This document shows, in pieces, positions 24,410-34,128 of a stretch of DNA of 64,000 nucleotides. The translations under genes were made by a program, and so were the position numbers. This DNA is from Brevundimonas sp. UBA6550 (GTDB lineage Bacteria; Pseudomonadota; Alphaproteobacteria; Caulobacterales; Caulobacteraceae), in NCBI RefSeq assembly GCF_002434505.1, contig NZ_DJKE01000005.1, positions 310,001 through 374,000 on the forward strand, written 5' to 3'. The notes beneath the pieces were generated by a model, which saw only the letters and a program-made list of their open reading frames with translations, made no database searches and was not told where the DNA came from. Numbering within the stretch: the stretch's first letter is position 1; each line of letters opens with the position of its first letter.

Positions 24410-24619
24410 CTATTCGTAGCCGTGCGCCGCCTCGTTGATGACCTGCGAGGGCATGGACGAGAAGTCCACGGCGACCGGCGTCGCGGTTTTGGACTGATAG
24501 GTCCGCAGCACGTGGGTCAGGCGACGACGCACTTCGCGCTCGGCCTCCGTGCCGGCGTCCAGCGCCAGGGGCGCCAGGCAGAAGTCTATGATGGCTTCCG
24601 TTCGGGTCAGCGGTTCCAT
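24410..24619 (-). CDS. Small protein downstream of isocitrate lyase
   Basis: A 69-residue, mostly helical protein (MEPLTRTEAIIDFCLAPLAL...) from an ATG at 24619 with AGGAA upstream. It begins 21 bases after the aceA stop and is probably co-transcribed. No domain recognised and no membrane segment. Its placement suggests a role linked to the glyoxylate shunt, but this is inference only. Confidence 0.6.
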   Translation of the reverse strand: MEPLTRTEAIIDFCLAPLALDAGTEAEREVRRRLTHVLRTYQSKTATPVAVDFSSMPSQVINEAAHGYE

Positions 24620-24639
24620 GGGTGCGGTTCCTTTTCTGA

Positions 24640-25920
24640 TTAAGCCGCGGTGGTGAACTGGGCGGTCTCGGTCGAGTCCTTCAGCGCCGTGGTGGACGAC
24701 GTGCCGTTGGAGATGACCGTGGCGACCTGGTCGAAATAGCCGGTGCCGACTTCGCGCTGGTGGCGGGTGGCGGTATAGCCGCGCGCCTCGTTGGCGAACT
24801 CGCGCTGCTGCAGCTCCGAATAGGCCGCCATGCCGTGATCGCGATAGCCGTCCGCCAGCTCGAACATCGAGTTGTTCAGCGCGTGGAAGCCCGCCAGGGT
24901 CACGAACTGGAACTTGTAACCCATGGCGCCCAGTTCGCGCTGGAACTTGGCGATGGTGGCCTTGTCCAGCTTGGCTTCCCAGTTGAACGACGGCGAGCAG
25001 TTGTAGGCCATCAGCTTGCCGGGATGCTTCTTCTGGATCGCTTCGGCGAACTTCTTGGCGTCGTCCAGGTCCGGGTGGCTGGTCTCCCACCACAGCAGGT
25101 CGGCGATATTGGCGTAGGACAGGCCGCGCGCGATGCAGTGATCCAGGCCCGTGCCTTCCTTCAGGCGGAAGAAGCCCTCGGGCGTGCGGTTCTCGCGGTC
25201 GATGAAGGGCTGGTCCCGTTCGTCGATGTCCGAGGTGATCAGCTGGGCCGATTCGGCGTCGGTGCGGGCGACCGTGATGGTCGGCGTGCCCATGACGTCG
25301 GCGGCCAGACGCGCGGCGACCAGATTGCGCTCATGCGCCTGGGTGGGGATCAGGACCTTGCCGCCCAGGTGGCCGCACTTCTTCTCCGACGCCAGCTGGT
25401 CCTCGAAGTGGACGCCCGCCGCGCCCGCCTCGATGAAGGCCTTCATGATCTCGAAGCTGTTCAGCGGGCCGCCGAAACCGGCCTCGGCGTCGGCGACGAT
25501 GGGGGCGAACCAGTCGCGCTTGGCCCCGCCCTCGGCGTGTTCGATCTGGTCGGCGCGTTGCAAAGTCCGGTTGATGCGGCGGCACAGTTCCGGCGCGGCG
25601 TTGGCCGGGTACAGCGATTGGTCCGGGTACATGGCGCCCGCCGTATTGGCGTCCGCCGCGACCTGCCAGCCCGACAGATAGATGGCCTTCAGACCCGCGC
25701 GAACCATCTGCATCGCCTGATTGCCGGTGACGGCGCCCAGGGCGTTGATGAAGGGCTCGGTGTGCAGCAGCTCCCACAGGCGGTTGGCGCCGCGTTCGGC
25801 CAGCGTATGGGTGACCGGCACCGAACCGCGCAGGCGCAGGACGTCCTGCGGCGTATAGGGGCGCTCGATGCCGTCGAAACGGCCGGCGGGCGAAGGAACC
25901 AGGTCGGCGAAGGTGGTCAT
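24640..25920 (-). CDS. aceA: Isocitrate lyase
   Basis: A 426-residue enzyme that splits isocitrate into succinate and glyoxylate. The catalytic signature KKCGH is at residues 180-184 with Cys182. Also [18 protein letters not shown] and [10 protein letters not shown] segments. Length matches the short bacterial form. Divergent from an ScfR/RamB-type regulator with an inverted repeat in between, implying control by that regulator. Confidence 0.96.
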   Translation of the reverse strand: MTTFADLVPSPAGRFDGIERPYTPQDVLRLRGSVPVTHTLAERGANRLWELLHTEPFINALGAVTGNQAMQMVRAGLKAIYLSGWQVAADANTAGAMYPDQSLYPANAAPELCRRINRTLQRADQIEHAEGGAKRDWFAPIVADAEAGFGGPLNSFEIMKAFIEAGAAGVHFEDQLASEKKCGHLGGKVLIPTQAHERNLVAARLAADVMGTPTITVARTDAESAQLITSDIDERDQPFIDRENRTPEGFFRLKEGTGLDHCIARGLSYANIADLLWWETSHPDLDDAKKFAEAIQKKHPGKLMAYNCSPSFNWEAKLDKATIAKFQRELGAMGYKFQFVTLAGFHALNNSMFELADGYRDHGMAAYSELQQREFANEARGYTATRHQREVGTGYFDQVATVISNGTSSTTALKDSTETAQFTTAA

Positions 25921-26027
25921 GGTCGAACTCGTCTCTGCGAAGGGCGCGGCCGCAGCCGCCGTCTCGGAGACAAGAACACGCTGAAGTCACGAATGACACA
26001 CTGTCGCCGCCGATATTGCAGTCACTT

Positions 26028-26067
26028 TGTCACAATATGACTTTGCATACTCGGTCATGTTGTGACA
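26028..26067. promoter_or_regulatory. Inverted repeat between aceA and its regulator
   Basis: TGTCACAATATGAC (26028-26041) and GTCATGTTGTGACA (26054-26067) are inverted copies matching at 13 of 14 positions, 12 bp apart. The right arm ends 10 bases before the regulator ATG at 26078. This is a likely operator for the adjacent HTH regulator, possibly controlling both directions. Confidence 0.65.
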
Positions 26068-26077
26068 TCCTGCGCGC

Positions 26078-27508
26078 ATGGACGCCTCCGCCGACCGCAA
26101 ACTGTTCCTCGGCGCCCGACTGAAGCGGCTGAGGCGCGACCTGGCCCTGACCCAGACGGCCATGGCCGCCGACCTCGGCGTTTCCCCCAGCTATCTCAAT
26201 CACATAGAGCGCAATCAGCGGCCCGTCTCGGCCCAGCTTCTATTGCGGCTGGCCGACACCTATGACGTCGATCTGCGCAGCCTGAACCAGGCGGGCGCCG
26301 CCGACGAAGCCCGCCTGACGGAAATCCTGACCGACCCCCTGTTCAAGGGCCTGTCCGCCCCCCGGCATGAGCTGGTGCGACTGCTGGAAGAGGCGCCGGG
26401 CGTCGCCGACGCCCTGCTCCGCCTCTATCAGGCGTTCGACGACGGCCGCGCCAAGGCCCGCGCCGCCGCCGAAACCGGCGAGGGTCTGGTCGAATCCAGC
26501 CCCGCCGACTGGGTGCGGGAATATATCCAGTCGCGCGGCAACCACTTCCCCGAACTGGACCAGATGGGCGAGGCCCTGGCCGACACCCTGGCGGCCGAGG
26601 CGCCCGTCCACGCCGACGGCTTCGAGCCCGCCGCGCGCCAGAGGCTGGCAGCGCGTCACGACCTGGGCGTCCGCACCCTGCCCGCCGAGGTGATGGTGGA
26701 ATGGACGCGCCGCTACGACCTGCACCGCCGCCGCCTGCTGCTGTCGGAAACCCTGGGACCGTCGTCGCGCGCCTTCGCCATCGCCTATCAGCTGGCGCTG
26801 GTCGAACAGGGGCCGGCCCTGCATCAGATGGTCGAGGCGTCCGCCGCGCCCGACGCCGCCACCCGCGCCCTGCTGAAGGTCGCCCTGACCAACACCCTCG
26901 CCGCCGCCGTCCTGATGCCCTACGCCGCCTTCCAGCGCGCGGCCGAGGACGGCGGCTACGATCTGGCCCGCCTCCAGGCCCGGTTCGGCGTCAGCTACGA
27001 ACAGGCGGCGCACCGGCTGACCACCCTGTCGCGGCCGACCGCGCGCGGCGTGCCCTTCTTCCTGATGCGGGTCGATCAGGCCGGCAACATCTCCAAACGC
27101 TATGCGGCCGGGGCCTTTCCGTTCTCGCGTTTCGGCGGCGCCTGCCCGCGCTGGCGGCTGCACTCGGCGTTTCGCACGCCGGGCCGCATCGTCACCCAGA
27201 TCATCGAGACACCGGACGGCAATCGCTGGTTCACCTTCGCCCGCACGGTCGAGCGCCAGGGTCACGACGGCTATGGCGAGAGCCACGACCTGGCCGTGGG
27301 CCTGGGTTGCGAACTGCGCCACGCGCACCGGCTGGCCTATGCGCGCGGCCTGGACCTGGACAGCCCGGACGTGACGCCCATCGGCCCGGCCTGTCGCCTG
27401 TGCCACCGCCACCCCTGCGCCGAACGCGCCGCCGCCCCCATCGACCGCCCGCTGGCCGTCGACGACTGGTCCAAGTCCGTCAGCCCCTACCCCTTCGGCG
27501 CGGCCTGA
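26078..27508 (+). CDS. ScfR/RamB-family HTH regulator of glyoxylate shunt
   Basis: A 476-residue regulator. XRE-type helix-turn-helix at residues 8-65 (DLGVSPSYLNHIERNQRP). A central domain recalls the IrrE/DUF955 fold but lacks HExxH (IAYQLALVE at that place). The C-terminal short-chain-fatty-acyl-regulator domain (DUF2083) has a CRLCHRHPC cluster near residue 445. Members sense acyl-CoA supply; RamB regulates isocitrate lyase in actinobacteria. It is divergent from aceA here. Paralogue at 55384-56808. Confidence 0.88.
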   Translation: MDASADRKLFLGARLKRLRRDLALTQTAMAADLGVSPSYLNHIERNQRPVSAQLLLRLADTYDVDLRSLNQAGAADEARLTEILTDPLFKGLSAPRHELVRLLEEAPGVADALLRLYQAFDDGRAKARAAAETGEGLVESSPADWVREYIQSRGNHFPELDQMGEALADTLAAEAPVHADGFEPAARQRLAARHDLGVRTLPAEVMVEWTRRYDLHRRRLLLSETLGPSSRAFAIAYQLALVEQGPALHQMVEASAAPDAATRALLKVALTNTLAAAVLMPYAAFQRAAEDGGYDLARLQARFGVSYEQAAHRLTTLSRPTARGVPFFLMRVDQAGNISKRYAAGAFPFSRFGGACPRWRLHSAFRTPGRIVTQIIETPDGNRWFTFARTVERQGHDGYGESHDLAVGLGCELRHAHRLAYARGLDLDSPDVTPIGPACRLCHRHPCAERAAAPIDRPLAVDDWSKSVSPYPFGAA

Positions 27509-27519
27509 CTTCCATAGCC

Positions 27520-27626
27520 CGTCATCCTCGCCCTTGTGGCGAGGATCCAGACTCCCGGTGTTTGCACTACGAGCACTGTCGTCGAAACCGGGAGTCTGGA
27601 TCCTAGAGACAAGCCCTAGGATGACG
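27520..27626. repeat. Palindromic repeat family A, solo copy 1
   Basis: A 107-bp element bounded by CGTCATCCT and AGGATGACG. Inner 17-bp arms at 27543-27559 and 27587-27603 are perfect inverted copies (GGATCCAGACTCCCGGT). The same type occurs at 44650-44752, 53091-53194 and 53588-53691. It fills most of the gap between the regulator and the peptidase gene. Confidence 0.85.
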
Positions 27627-27640
27627 AGACAGAGGGCAAT

Positions 27641-29284
27641 CTACCTCCGCTGGTCGGCCGTGCGGTCGCGAATGGCGTTGAACTCGGCCGTCGGCTTCCA
27701 CGCGGGCCAGCTCTCGCTGTCGGCCACCGTCAGCCCCAGCCGATACAGCAGGTCCAGATTCTGCAAGGCCGCCGTGAAGTCATAGTCGGCGCGCCATTCG
27801 TCGGTCAGCTTGTGATAATAGCGCTCCATCTGCCCCTCGTAATAGGGCTTGCCCGCCCCGATTCCGCCCTCGACGAAATCGCGCCCGGTCCAGGGCATCA
27901 GGGCCGGCACCCCGCCCGCCGCGAAGTTGAAGTGGTCGGAGCGATAGTAGAAGCCTTCCTCGGGATAGCCGTCGCCCGTCACCACCCGCCCCTGCACTGC
28001 GGCGAACCGGCCCAGGATGTCCTCCAGCTCCGACTTGCCGACGCCGAACACCGCCACGTCCCGCGTCGCCGGCGTGAAGGGCAGCATGTCGATGTTGATG
28101 TCCGCCGCCGTCCTGGCCAGCGAATAGACCGGATCGGCGGCATAGGCTTCCGACCCCAGCAACCCCTGCTCCTCGGCCGTGACGTGCAGGAAGACCACGG
28201 TGCGCTTCGGCGCCGGCCCGGCCTTGAACGCCCGCGCCATCTCGATCAGCCCGGCGGTGCCCGACGCATTGTCCCAGGCGCCGTTGAAGATGTCGTCGCC
28301 CTCGGCGTTGGGGGTCCTGGCCTTGCCGACGTGATCCCAGTGGGCGGAATAGAAGACATACTCGTTAGGCCGTTCCGTGCCGGGAATCTTGGCCAGCAGA
28401 TTGTTGGAATGGATGACCTCGGTGGTCTCGGCGATATCCACGTCCAGACGCGCGCCTAGATCGACCGCGCCGCCCAGGGCGCCGGTCCTGGCCGTGGCCA
28501 GCGCCGCCTCCAGCGCCGGGCCGCCGATGGCCGTGGCCGCCGCCAGGTTGATCGACCCGGTGAACCGCGCGTCCTGGGCGCCCTTGATCGTCATCTGCGG
28601 CCGAGCCGCGCCACCCACCGCCCGACGCCAGCGACCGTCCTGGTCCTGCAGGGTGATGACGCCCACCGCCCCGCGCTTCAGCGCCTCCTGCATCTTGTGG
28701 GTGGTCGAGCCGTAGAAGTTGGGGTCCGCCCCCATGCTGGCCGGCTGTCCGCGCAGCACGACGACGACCTTGCCGGTCAGGTCCGCCGCGCCATAGTCGT
28801 CCCAGGTCGGCCCGGAAATGCCATAGCCGGCGAAGACCAGCGGCGCGCCGGCGATCCTGACGACCGGATCGGCCGCCCCGGCGCGCAGGGTGATGTCGGT
28901 CCCAGACGTCAGCACGTGACGCGCGCCGTCCACCCCCGTCCAGGCCGCCGTCGGCGCCCGCTCAGGCGTGAACCGCACCAGATCGACGGGCTGCAGCCAT
29001 GATCCGTCGCGCCCGCCCGGCTCCAGCCCCATCGCCTCGTACTGCGCCTGCAGATAGGCCAGGGTCAGCCGTTCGCCGACCAGACCGGGGAACCGCCCCT
29101 CCATCTCGTCCGACGCCAGATATTTGATGTGGTCCGACAGGCGCTGGGCGCTGAACTGCGGCGTGGCGGCCGAGGCGACGGCGAAGGCGTCCGCCGCCTG
29201 GCGGGGCGCGGGAACCGGCGTGGTGGCGCAGGCAGCCAGCGCCAGGGCGGCGAAGGCCACGAACGGAGAACGGCGAAGGATCAT
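27641..29284 (-). CDS. M28-family metallopeptidase lipoprotein (copy 1)
   Basis: A 547-residue secreted peptidase. Lipobox ALAAC (Cys19), then a PA-like insert (about residues 130-270, AGAPLVFAGYGI) and the M28 zinc core: YSAHWDHVG, DNASGTAG, TAEEQGLLGS, INIDM and YYRSDHFNFA. The ATG at 29284 is preferred; the longer frame upstream lacks a signal sequence. Probably an aminopeptidase at the cell surface or in the periplasm. Tandem with a paralogue at 29359. Confidence 0.9.
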   Translation of the reverse strand: MILRRSPFVAFAALALAACATTPVPAPRQAADAFAVASAATPQFSAQRLSDHIKYLASDEMEGRFPGLVGERLTLAYLQAQYEAMGLEPGGRDGSWLQPVDLVRFTPERAPTAAWTGVDGARHVLTSGTDITLRAGAADPVVRIAGAPLVFAGYGISGPTWDDYGAADLTGKVVVVLRGQPASMGADPNFYGSTTHKMQEALKRGAVGVITLQDQDGRWRRAVGGAARPQMTIKGAQDARFTGSINLAAATAIGGPALEAALATARTGALGGAVDLGARLDVDIAETTEVIHSNNLLAKIPGTERPNEYVFYSAHWDHVGKARTPNAEGDDIFNGAWDNASGTAGLIEMARAFKAGPAPKRTVVFLHVTAEEQGLLGSEAYAADPVYSLARTAADINIDMLPFTPATRDVAVFGVGKSELEDILGRFAAVQGRVVTGDGYPEEGFYYRSDHFNFAAGGVPALMPWTGRDFVEGGIGAGKPYYEGQMERYYHKLTDEWRADYDFTAALQNLDLLYRLGLTVADSESWPAWKPTAEFNAIRDRTADQRR

Positions 29285-29358
29285 AGGCTTACTCGATACG
29301 AAAACAGCGAAAGAGGCGGAGATGCCTCCCCGCCCCCGTCTCGAACAATGTGCGGAAA

Positions 29359-31026
29359 TCAGCGGCGCTCTGACGCCGTGGTCGCGCGCACCGGCCCGAA
29401 CTCCGATCCCGGCTTCCACTGCGGCCAATCGCGGCTGTCGGCCAGGGCGCGGCCGACGTCGTAGAAGACCTGCAGGTCCTCGATCATGCCGCGATAATCC
29501 CAGTCCGGCGACCATTCGTCCGCCGCCTGGTGATAACGTTTGGCCCCATATTCCACCCGCGCCGCCTCGCGCTCGGCGATCGGCGCGTCGCGGAAGTCGC
29601 CGCGACTGCCGGCATAGGCCATCGGCACGCCGCGCTTGGCCAAGGGGAAGTGGTCCGAGCGGTAATAGGTGCCGGCCGCGTTTTCATGATCGGGAACCAG
29701 CGTCCGCCCCTGCGGCTGGATCGCCGCCGCCAGCCGTTCGTCGAAGTCCGACTGGCCGTATCCGGTGACGCCCAGGCCCGTGACGCGGCCATAGACGTTC
29801 ATCGAATCCATGTTGAACCCGCCCACCGTCTTGGCCAGCGGATAGACCGGGTTCACTGCATAATATTCCGAACCCAGCAGACCGCTTTCCTCGCCGGTGA
29901 AGCTGATCATGACGACGGAGCGTTCGGTGCGCGGCGCACGGCCGAACATGCGCGCCAGCTCCAGCAGCCCCGCCGTGCCCGAGGCGTTGTCCACCGCTCC
30001 GTTAAAGATGTGGTCGCCGGTAGCGTCCGGCTCGCCCATGCCGATGTGATCCCAGTGGGCGGTATAGAGGACCGTCTCGTCCGGGTGGGTCGCGCCCGGC
30101 AGGCGGGCGATGACATTGCGGCTGGTCACCTGATTGGTCGCCACATCGAACTCGGTCGAGAAGGCGGCCCCGGTCAGGGCGACGGGCTGGAAGTCGCGGC
30201 TGCGCGCCTGGACCTTCAGCGCCTCGAAATCCAGGCCGGCGCGGCGGAACAGATCGACCGCCACGTCGCGCTGGATCCAGCCCTCCATCGGCACGCGCTC
30301 GGCGGCCGCATTCTGGCGCAGGATGTCGAACTGCGGCACGCCCCAGGAGTTGGCCACCGTCTGCCAGCCATAGGAGGCCGGCGCCGTCTCATGGACGATC
30401 AGCACGCCCGCCGCCCCCTGGCGCGCGGCCTCTTCGTATTTGTAGGTCCAGCGGCCGTAATAGGTCATGGCCTTGCCGCCGAAGGTGTTCAGCGCCGGCT
30501 CCTCGAAATCGGCGTCATTGACCAGAACGACCAAAATCTTGCCGCGCAGGTCCTGGCCCTTGAAGTCGTCCCAGGTCCGCTCCGGCGCCTTGATGCCGTA
30601 ACCGACGAAGACCAGCGGCGCGTCCTTCAGGCTGACGTGCTGGGCCGGACGGCGGGTGGAGATGGCCACCTCGCGCCCCTGCGTCATCGGCAGGGTCCAG
30701 TCGCCCAGCTTCAGCGAGGCATGGACGTTGGACTGGACGAAGCGGTTCAGGATCACGTCCTGCGTCCACTGGCCGCTCGGTCCGCCCGGCTGGAAGCCGG
30801 CGGCGGCGTAGCCTTCGCTCAGATAGCGGATGACCTTCTCTTCCGCCGGGGTGGCGATGCCGCGTCCCTCGAAACTGTCGTCCGACAGGGTCTTGATGTC
30901 CTGCGAGATGCGCGCCGCGTCGAAGGCGGGAACGGCATGGACCGCAGCAGGATCGGGCGCGGTCGCACAGGCCGACAGGGCGGCGCCCGCCAACAGCGCG
31001 GCGGCGAAGGAAGAGACAAAACGCAT
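29359..31026 (-). CDS. M28-family metallopeptidase lipoprotein (copy 2)
   Basis: A 555-residue paralogue of the next gene, with lipobox LSAC (Cys20). Domain order is the same: PA-like insert (DAPLVFVGYGIKAPE), then zinc motifs YTAHWDHIG, DNASGTAG, TGEESGLLGS, NMDSMN and YYRSDHFPLA. Both copies have all metal ligands, so both are probably active. They are 74 bp apart and likely co-transcribed; sequence outside the core differs enough to expect different substrates. Confidence 0.9.
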   Translation of the reverse strand: MRFVSSFAAALLAGAALSACATAPDPAAVHAVPAFDAARISQDIKTLSDDSFEGRGIATPAEEKVIRYLSEGYAAAGFQPGGPSGQWTQDVILNRFVQSNVHASLKLGDWTLPMTQGREVAISTRRPAQHVSLKDAPLVFVGYGIKAPERTWDDFKGQDLRGKILVVLVNDADFEEPALNTFGGKAMTYYGRWTYKYEEAARQGAAGVLIVHETAPASYGWQTVANSWGVPQFDILRQNAAAERVPMEGWIQRDVAVDLFRRAGLDFEALKVQARSRDFQPVALTGAAFSTEFDVATNQVTSRNVIARLPGATHPDETVLYTAHWDHIGMGEPDATGDHIFNGAVDNASGTAGLLELARMFGRAPRTERSVVMISFTGEESGLLGSEYYAVNPVYPLAKTVGGFNMDSMNVYGRVTGLGVTGYGQSDFDERLAAAIQPQGRTLVPDHENAAGTYYRSDHFPLAKRGVPMAYAGSRGDFRDAPIAEREAARVEYGAKRYHQAADEWSPDWDYRGMIEDLQVFYDVGRALADSRDWPQWKPGSEFGPVRATTASERR

Positions 31027-31120
31027 GATCTGAAGGGCCCCACAGCCGGAAACGATGGCGGACCCTAGGCGGCCGAACCCATCGTGTCGATTCCGTGTCG
31101 CGGGCCAATCGTCGCAAACG

Positions 31121-31151
31121 AAAAGCCCGCCGAAGCGAACTTCGGCGGGCT
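31121..31151 (-). terminator. Intrinsic terminator of bc1 operon
   Basis: A perfect 12-bp stem (AGCCCGCCGAAG, 31124-31135, with 31140-31151) and loop CGAA, followed on the minus strand by a short U-run. It lies 26 bases past the cytochrome c1 stop. Confidence 0.88.
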
Positions 31152-31176
31152 CAAGGATTTCAGACTGGCGGCCGCC

Positions 31177-32052
31177 TTAGTGGGCGACGCCCTTCCAGAT
31201 GCGGCGGTAGGCGGCGTAGGTGACGCCCGCGAAGATCAGCAGATAGATCAACACGCCGAAGCCGGCCTGTTTGCGCTCCACCATCTTGGGTTCCGAGGTC
31301 CAGGCGATGAAGGCGGCGACGTCCTTGGCGTACTGGTCCACCGTCTGGGGCGAACCGTCGTCATAGGTGACCTGGCCGTTCTGCAGCGGCGGCGGCATGG
31401 CGATGAAGCCGCCGGGCGGCACATGGCCCTTGGTCTCGTCCCAGAACGGCGTCAGGTCGCCGGCCATATAGGGGTTGTAGTGCTGACCGTCGCGGATGGT
31501 CAGGCCCGCCGGCGGGTTCCGATATCCCGACAGCAGCGAATAGATGTAGTTGGCGCCGTCGTGACGGGCCTTGGCCATCACCGACAGGTCGGGCGGGGCC
31601 GCCCCGCCGTTGCCCGCCGCCGCCGCCGTGGCGTTCGGATAGGGGGCGCGGAACTTGTCGGCCGGGGTGGCGTCGCGCTGGATCGCTTCGCCGGTCTCGC
31701 TGTCGATGTCGCCGACCTGCACTTCCTTGGCCAGCGCCTTCACGACCGGGTTGTCGTTCGGGTTCGGGTATTTCGGATTCCAGAACGGCCCATGGCGGTC
31801 GCCCAGGTTCCGATAGTGCATCAGGTTCATGCTGTGACAGGCGGCGCAGACCTCGTGATAGACCTTGTAGCCGCGTTGCAGCTGGCCCTGGTCATAGGTC
31901 CCAAACGGCCCTTCGAAGCTGAACCCGCCCGAGCGCGGATGGGCGGCCCCGCCTGCGGCCAGGGCGGGCGCAGCGCCCGCCATCAGGCCCAGGGCGACGG
32001 CGGCCGAGGCGATGATCGTCTTGAACGACATGGTCTTGGTTCCGATCGTCAT
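31177..32052 (-). CDS. petC: Cytochrome c1 of the bc1 complex
   Basis: A 291-residue cytochrome c1. Signal sequence to about residue 32, haem site CAACH (Cys69, Cys72, His73), a Met-ligand region MAGDLTPFWDE...GGFIAMPPPL, and a C-terminal membrane anchor (GFGVLIYLLIFAGVTYAAY). ATG at 32052 has GAGG upstream; an internal ATG at 32031 would also leave a full signal peptide. Last gene of petABC. Confidence 0.93.
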   Translation of the reverse strand: MTIGTKTMSFKTIIASAAVALGLMAGAAPALAAGGAAHPRSGGFSFEGPFGTYDQGQLQRGYKVYHEVCAACHSMNLMHYRNLGDRHGPFWNPKYPNPNDNPVVKALAKEVQVGDIDSETGEAIQRDATPADKFRAPYPNATAAAAGNGGAAPPDLSVMAKARHDGANYIYSLLSGYRNPPAGLTIRDGQHYNPYMAGDLTPFWDETKGHVPPGGFIAMPPPLQNGQVTYDDGSPQTVDQYAKDVAAFIAWTSEPKMVERKQAGFGVLIYLLIFAGVTYAAYRRIWKGVAH

Positions 32053-32057
32053 GCCCC

Positions 32058-33362
32058 TCACCCCTTGTGCTCGACGGCGCCCGCGCCGGTCAGCACCGGC
32101 TCGGAAATGGTCGCCGGGATCGGCAGCGGCTGCTCCTTCAGGCCGACCAAGGGCATGATCACCAGGAAGAAGACGAAGTAGTAGAGGGTGAACAGGCGCG
32201 TCAGCCACAGATAGCTGTTCAGGTCGCCGTCGAAGAGGGTGAAGGTCTTGAACGACCCGATCACATGGGCGTCCGGCAGTTGCCCGCCGCACCAGCCCAG
32301 ACCCACGCCCACCACCAGGAAGATGATGAAGAAGGTCCGCATCGTCGGGCGATAGCGCATGGAGCGCACCTTGGACGTATCCAGCCAGGGCAGGACGAAC
32401 AGCACCCCGATGGCGCTGAACATCGCCACCACGCCGCCGAACTTGTCCGGGATGGCGCGCAGGATCGCGTAGAAGGGCAGCATGTACCACTCGGGCACGA
32501 TGTGCGCCGGCGTCTGCAGCGGGTTGGCCGGGATGTAGTTGTCGGCGTGGCCCAGGGCGTTCGGCTGATAGAAGACGAAGATCGCGAACAGGATCAGGAA
32601 CAGGATGATGGCGAACCCGTCCTTGACCGTGAAATACGGATGGAAGGGCAGCGTGTCCTTGGCCTGACGATCCTTGGGGATCAGGATGCCGACCGGATTG
32701 TTCTGACCCGCCGCGTGCAGCGCCCAAAGGTGCAGGACGACGCAGCCCAGGATGGCGAACGGCAGCAGATAGTGCAGCGAGAAGAAGCGGTTCAGCGTCG
32801 CATTGTCGATGGCCGGGCCGCCGCGCAGCCAGATCAGGATCGGCTCGCCCACGCCGGGGATGGCCCCGATCAGATTGGTGATGACCTCCGCGCCCCAGAA
32901 CGACATCTGGCCCCACGGCAGGACGTAGCCCAGGAAGGCGGTGGCGATCATCAGGAAGAAGATCACGCAGCCGATGATCCAGATCATCTCGCGCGGCGCC
33001 TTGTAGGAGCCGTAGTACAGGCCCCGCAGCATGTGCAGATAGACCGCGATGAAGAACATCGACGCCCCGTTGGCGTGGACGTAGCGGATCAGCCAGCCGC
33101 CGTTGACGTCGCGCATGATGCGCTCGACCGAGGCGAAGGCCATGTCGACGTTGGGCGTATAGTGCATGGCCAGGACGATGCCGGTGACGATCTGGGTCAC
33201 CAGGCACAGGGCCAGGATGCCGCCGAAGGTCCACCAGTAGTTCAGGTTCCGCGGCGTCGGCAGGGACATATAGTCCGCGCCGAAGCGAATGATGGGCAGA
33301 CGGCTGTCCAGCCATTTCTCGACGCCCGTCTTCGGGACGTAGGTGCTCTCGTGGTCGCTCAT
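32058..33362 (-). CDS. petB: Cytochrome b of the bc1 complex
   Basis: A 434-residue integral membrane protein with eight or nine helices. Haem-binding His pairs are seen in AMHYTPN and YLHMLRG (helix B) and in [17 protein letters not shown] (helix D). The Qo motif [13 protein letters not shown] (PEWY) is present, with [11 protein letters not shown] in the cd region. Quinol oxidation and electron transfer in respiration. Located between the Rieske and c1 genes. Confidence 0.95.
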   Translation of the reverse strand: MSDHESTYVPKTGVEKWLDSRLPIIRFGADYMSLPTPRNLNYWWTFGGILALCLVTQIVTGIVLAMHYTPNVDMAFASVERIMRDVNGGWLIRYVHANGASMFFIAVYLHMLRGLYYGSYKAPREMIWIIGCVIFFLMIATAFLGYVLPWGQMSFWGAEVITNLIGAIPGVGEPILIWLRGGPAIDNATLNRFFSLHYLLPFAILGCVVLHLWALHAAGQNNPVGILIPKDRQAKDTLPFHPYFTVKDGFAIILFLILFAIFVFYQPNALGHADNYIPANPLQTPAHIVPEWYMLPFYAILRAIPDKFGGVVAMFSAIGVLFVLPWLDTSKVRSMRYRPTMRTFFIIFLVVGVGLGWCGGQLPDAHVIGSFKTFTLFDGDLNSYLWLTRLFTLYYFVFFLVIMPLVGLKEQPLPIPATISEPVLTGAGAVEHKG

Positions 33363-33377
33363 GATCCCCCCTTGTCC

Positions 33378-33935
33378 TCAGCCGATCTTGACGCGGGTGT
33401 CGGACAGATAGTCGTAGTCCGGCACCACCAGGTTCAGGGGCGCGGGCCCCTTTCTGATGCGGCCGGAGGCGTCGTAGTGCGAGCCGTGGCAGGGGCAGAA
33501 CCAGCCGCCGTAATCGCCCGCGCCGAATGTCGGCACGCAGCCCAGGTGGGTGCACGAACCGATGACGACCAGATATTTCTCGTGCCCCGGCTTGGTGCGC
33601 TCGGCGTCGGTCTGGGGCTGTTTCAGGTCGGGCGCATGATCGTCGGCGATGACGCGCTGCAGTTCGGCCGGGGTGCGATAGCGCACGAACACCGGCTTGC
33701 CCTGCCATTTGATGACGACCTGCTGGCCTTCCTGCACCTTGGTCAGGTCGAACTCGATCGAGGCCAGGGCCAGGGTGTCTGCGGCCGGGTTCATCTGGTT
33801 GATCAGGGGCCAGGCGATCATCGCGCCCGCGCCGACCGCCGCTGCGCCCGCCGCGATATAGATGAAGTCGCGACGATTGGGATCGCCGCTCTCGGGATTG
33901 CCAGAGTCTTGGGTATGCACGACCGATTCGGTCAA
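33378..33935 (-). CDS. petA: Ubiquinol-cytochrome c reductase Rieske subunit
   Basis: A 185-residue Rieske protein from a TTG at 33935 with GGGAGG 7 bases upstream; an alternative GTG lies five codons in. Tat-type NRRDF (residues 20-24) precedes a membrane anchor. The 2Fe-2S site is CTHLGC (128-133) and CPCHGSH (147-153). First gene of the operon petA-petB-petC. Confidence 0.94.
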   Translation of the reverse strand: MTESVVHTQDSGNPESGDPNRRDFIYIAAGAAAVGAGAMIAWPLINQMNPAADTLALASIEFDLTKVQEGQQVVIKWQGKPVFVRYRTPAELQRVIADDHAPDLKQPQTDAERTKPGHEKYLVVIGSCTHLGCVPTFGAGDYGGWFCPCHGSHYDASGRIRKGPAPLNLVVPDYDYLSDTRVKIG

Positions 33936-34128
33936 GTTTCCACCTCCCGATCGCCGCAGGAGAAGCCCTAGGGCCTCCCCAGCCGCGGCGCCAAACCAAC
34001 ATACGACGCGGGATTTCCCCACGGTCCTTGACCTGCGCCCCTCTGACGCAAGTTGCTGACGTTTCTTGCGAAACGCTCGCAAATAGACCGCGACAAACCC
34101 CCTCGCCGCGCGTATCAACGGGCTTAGA

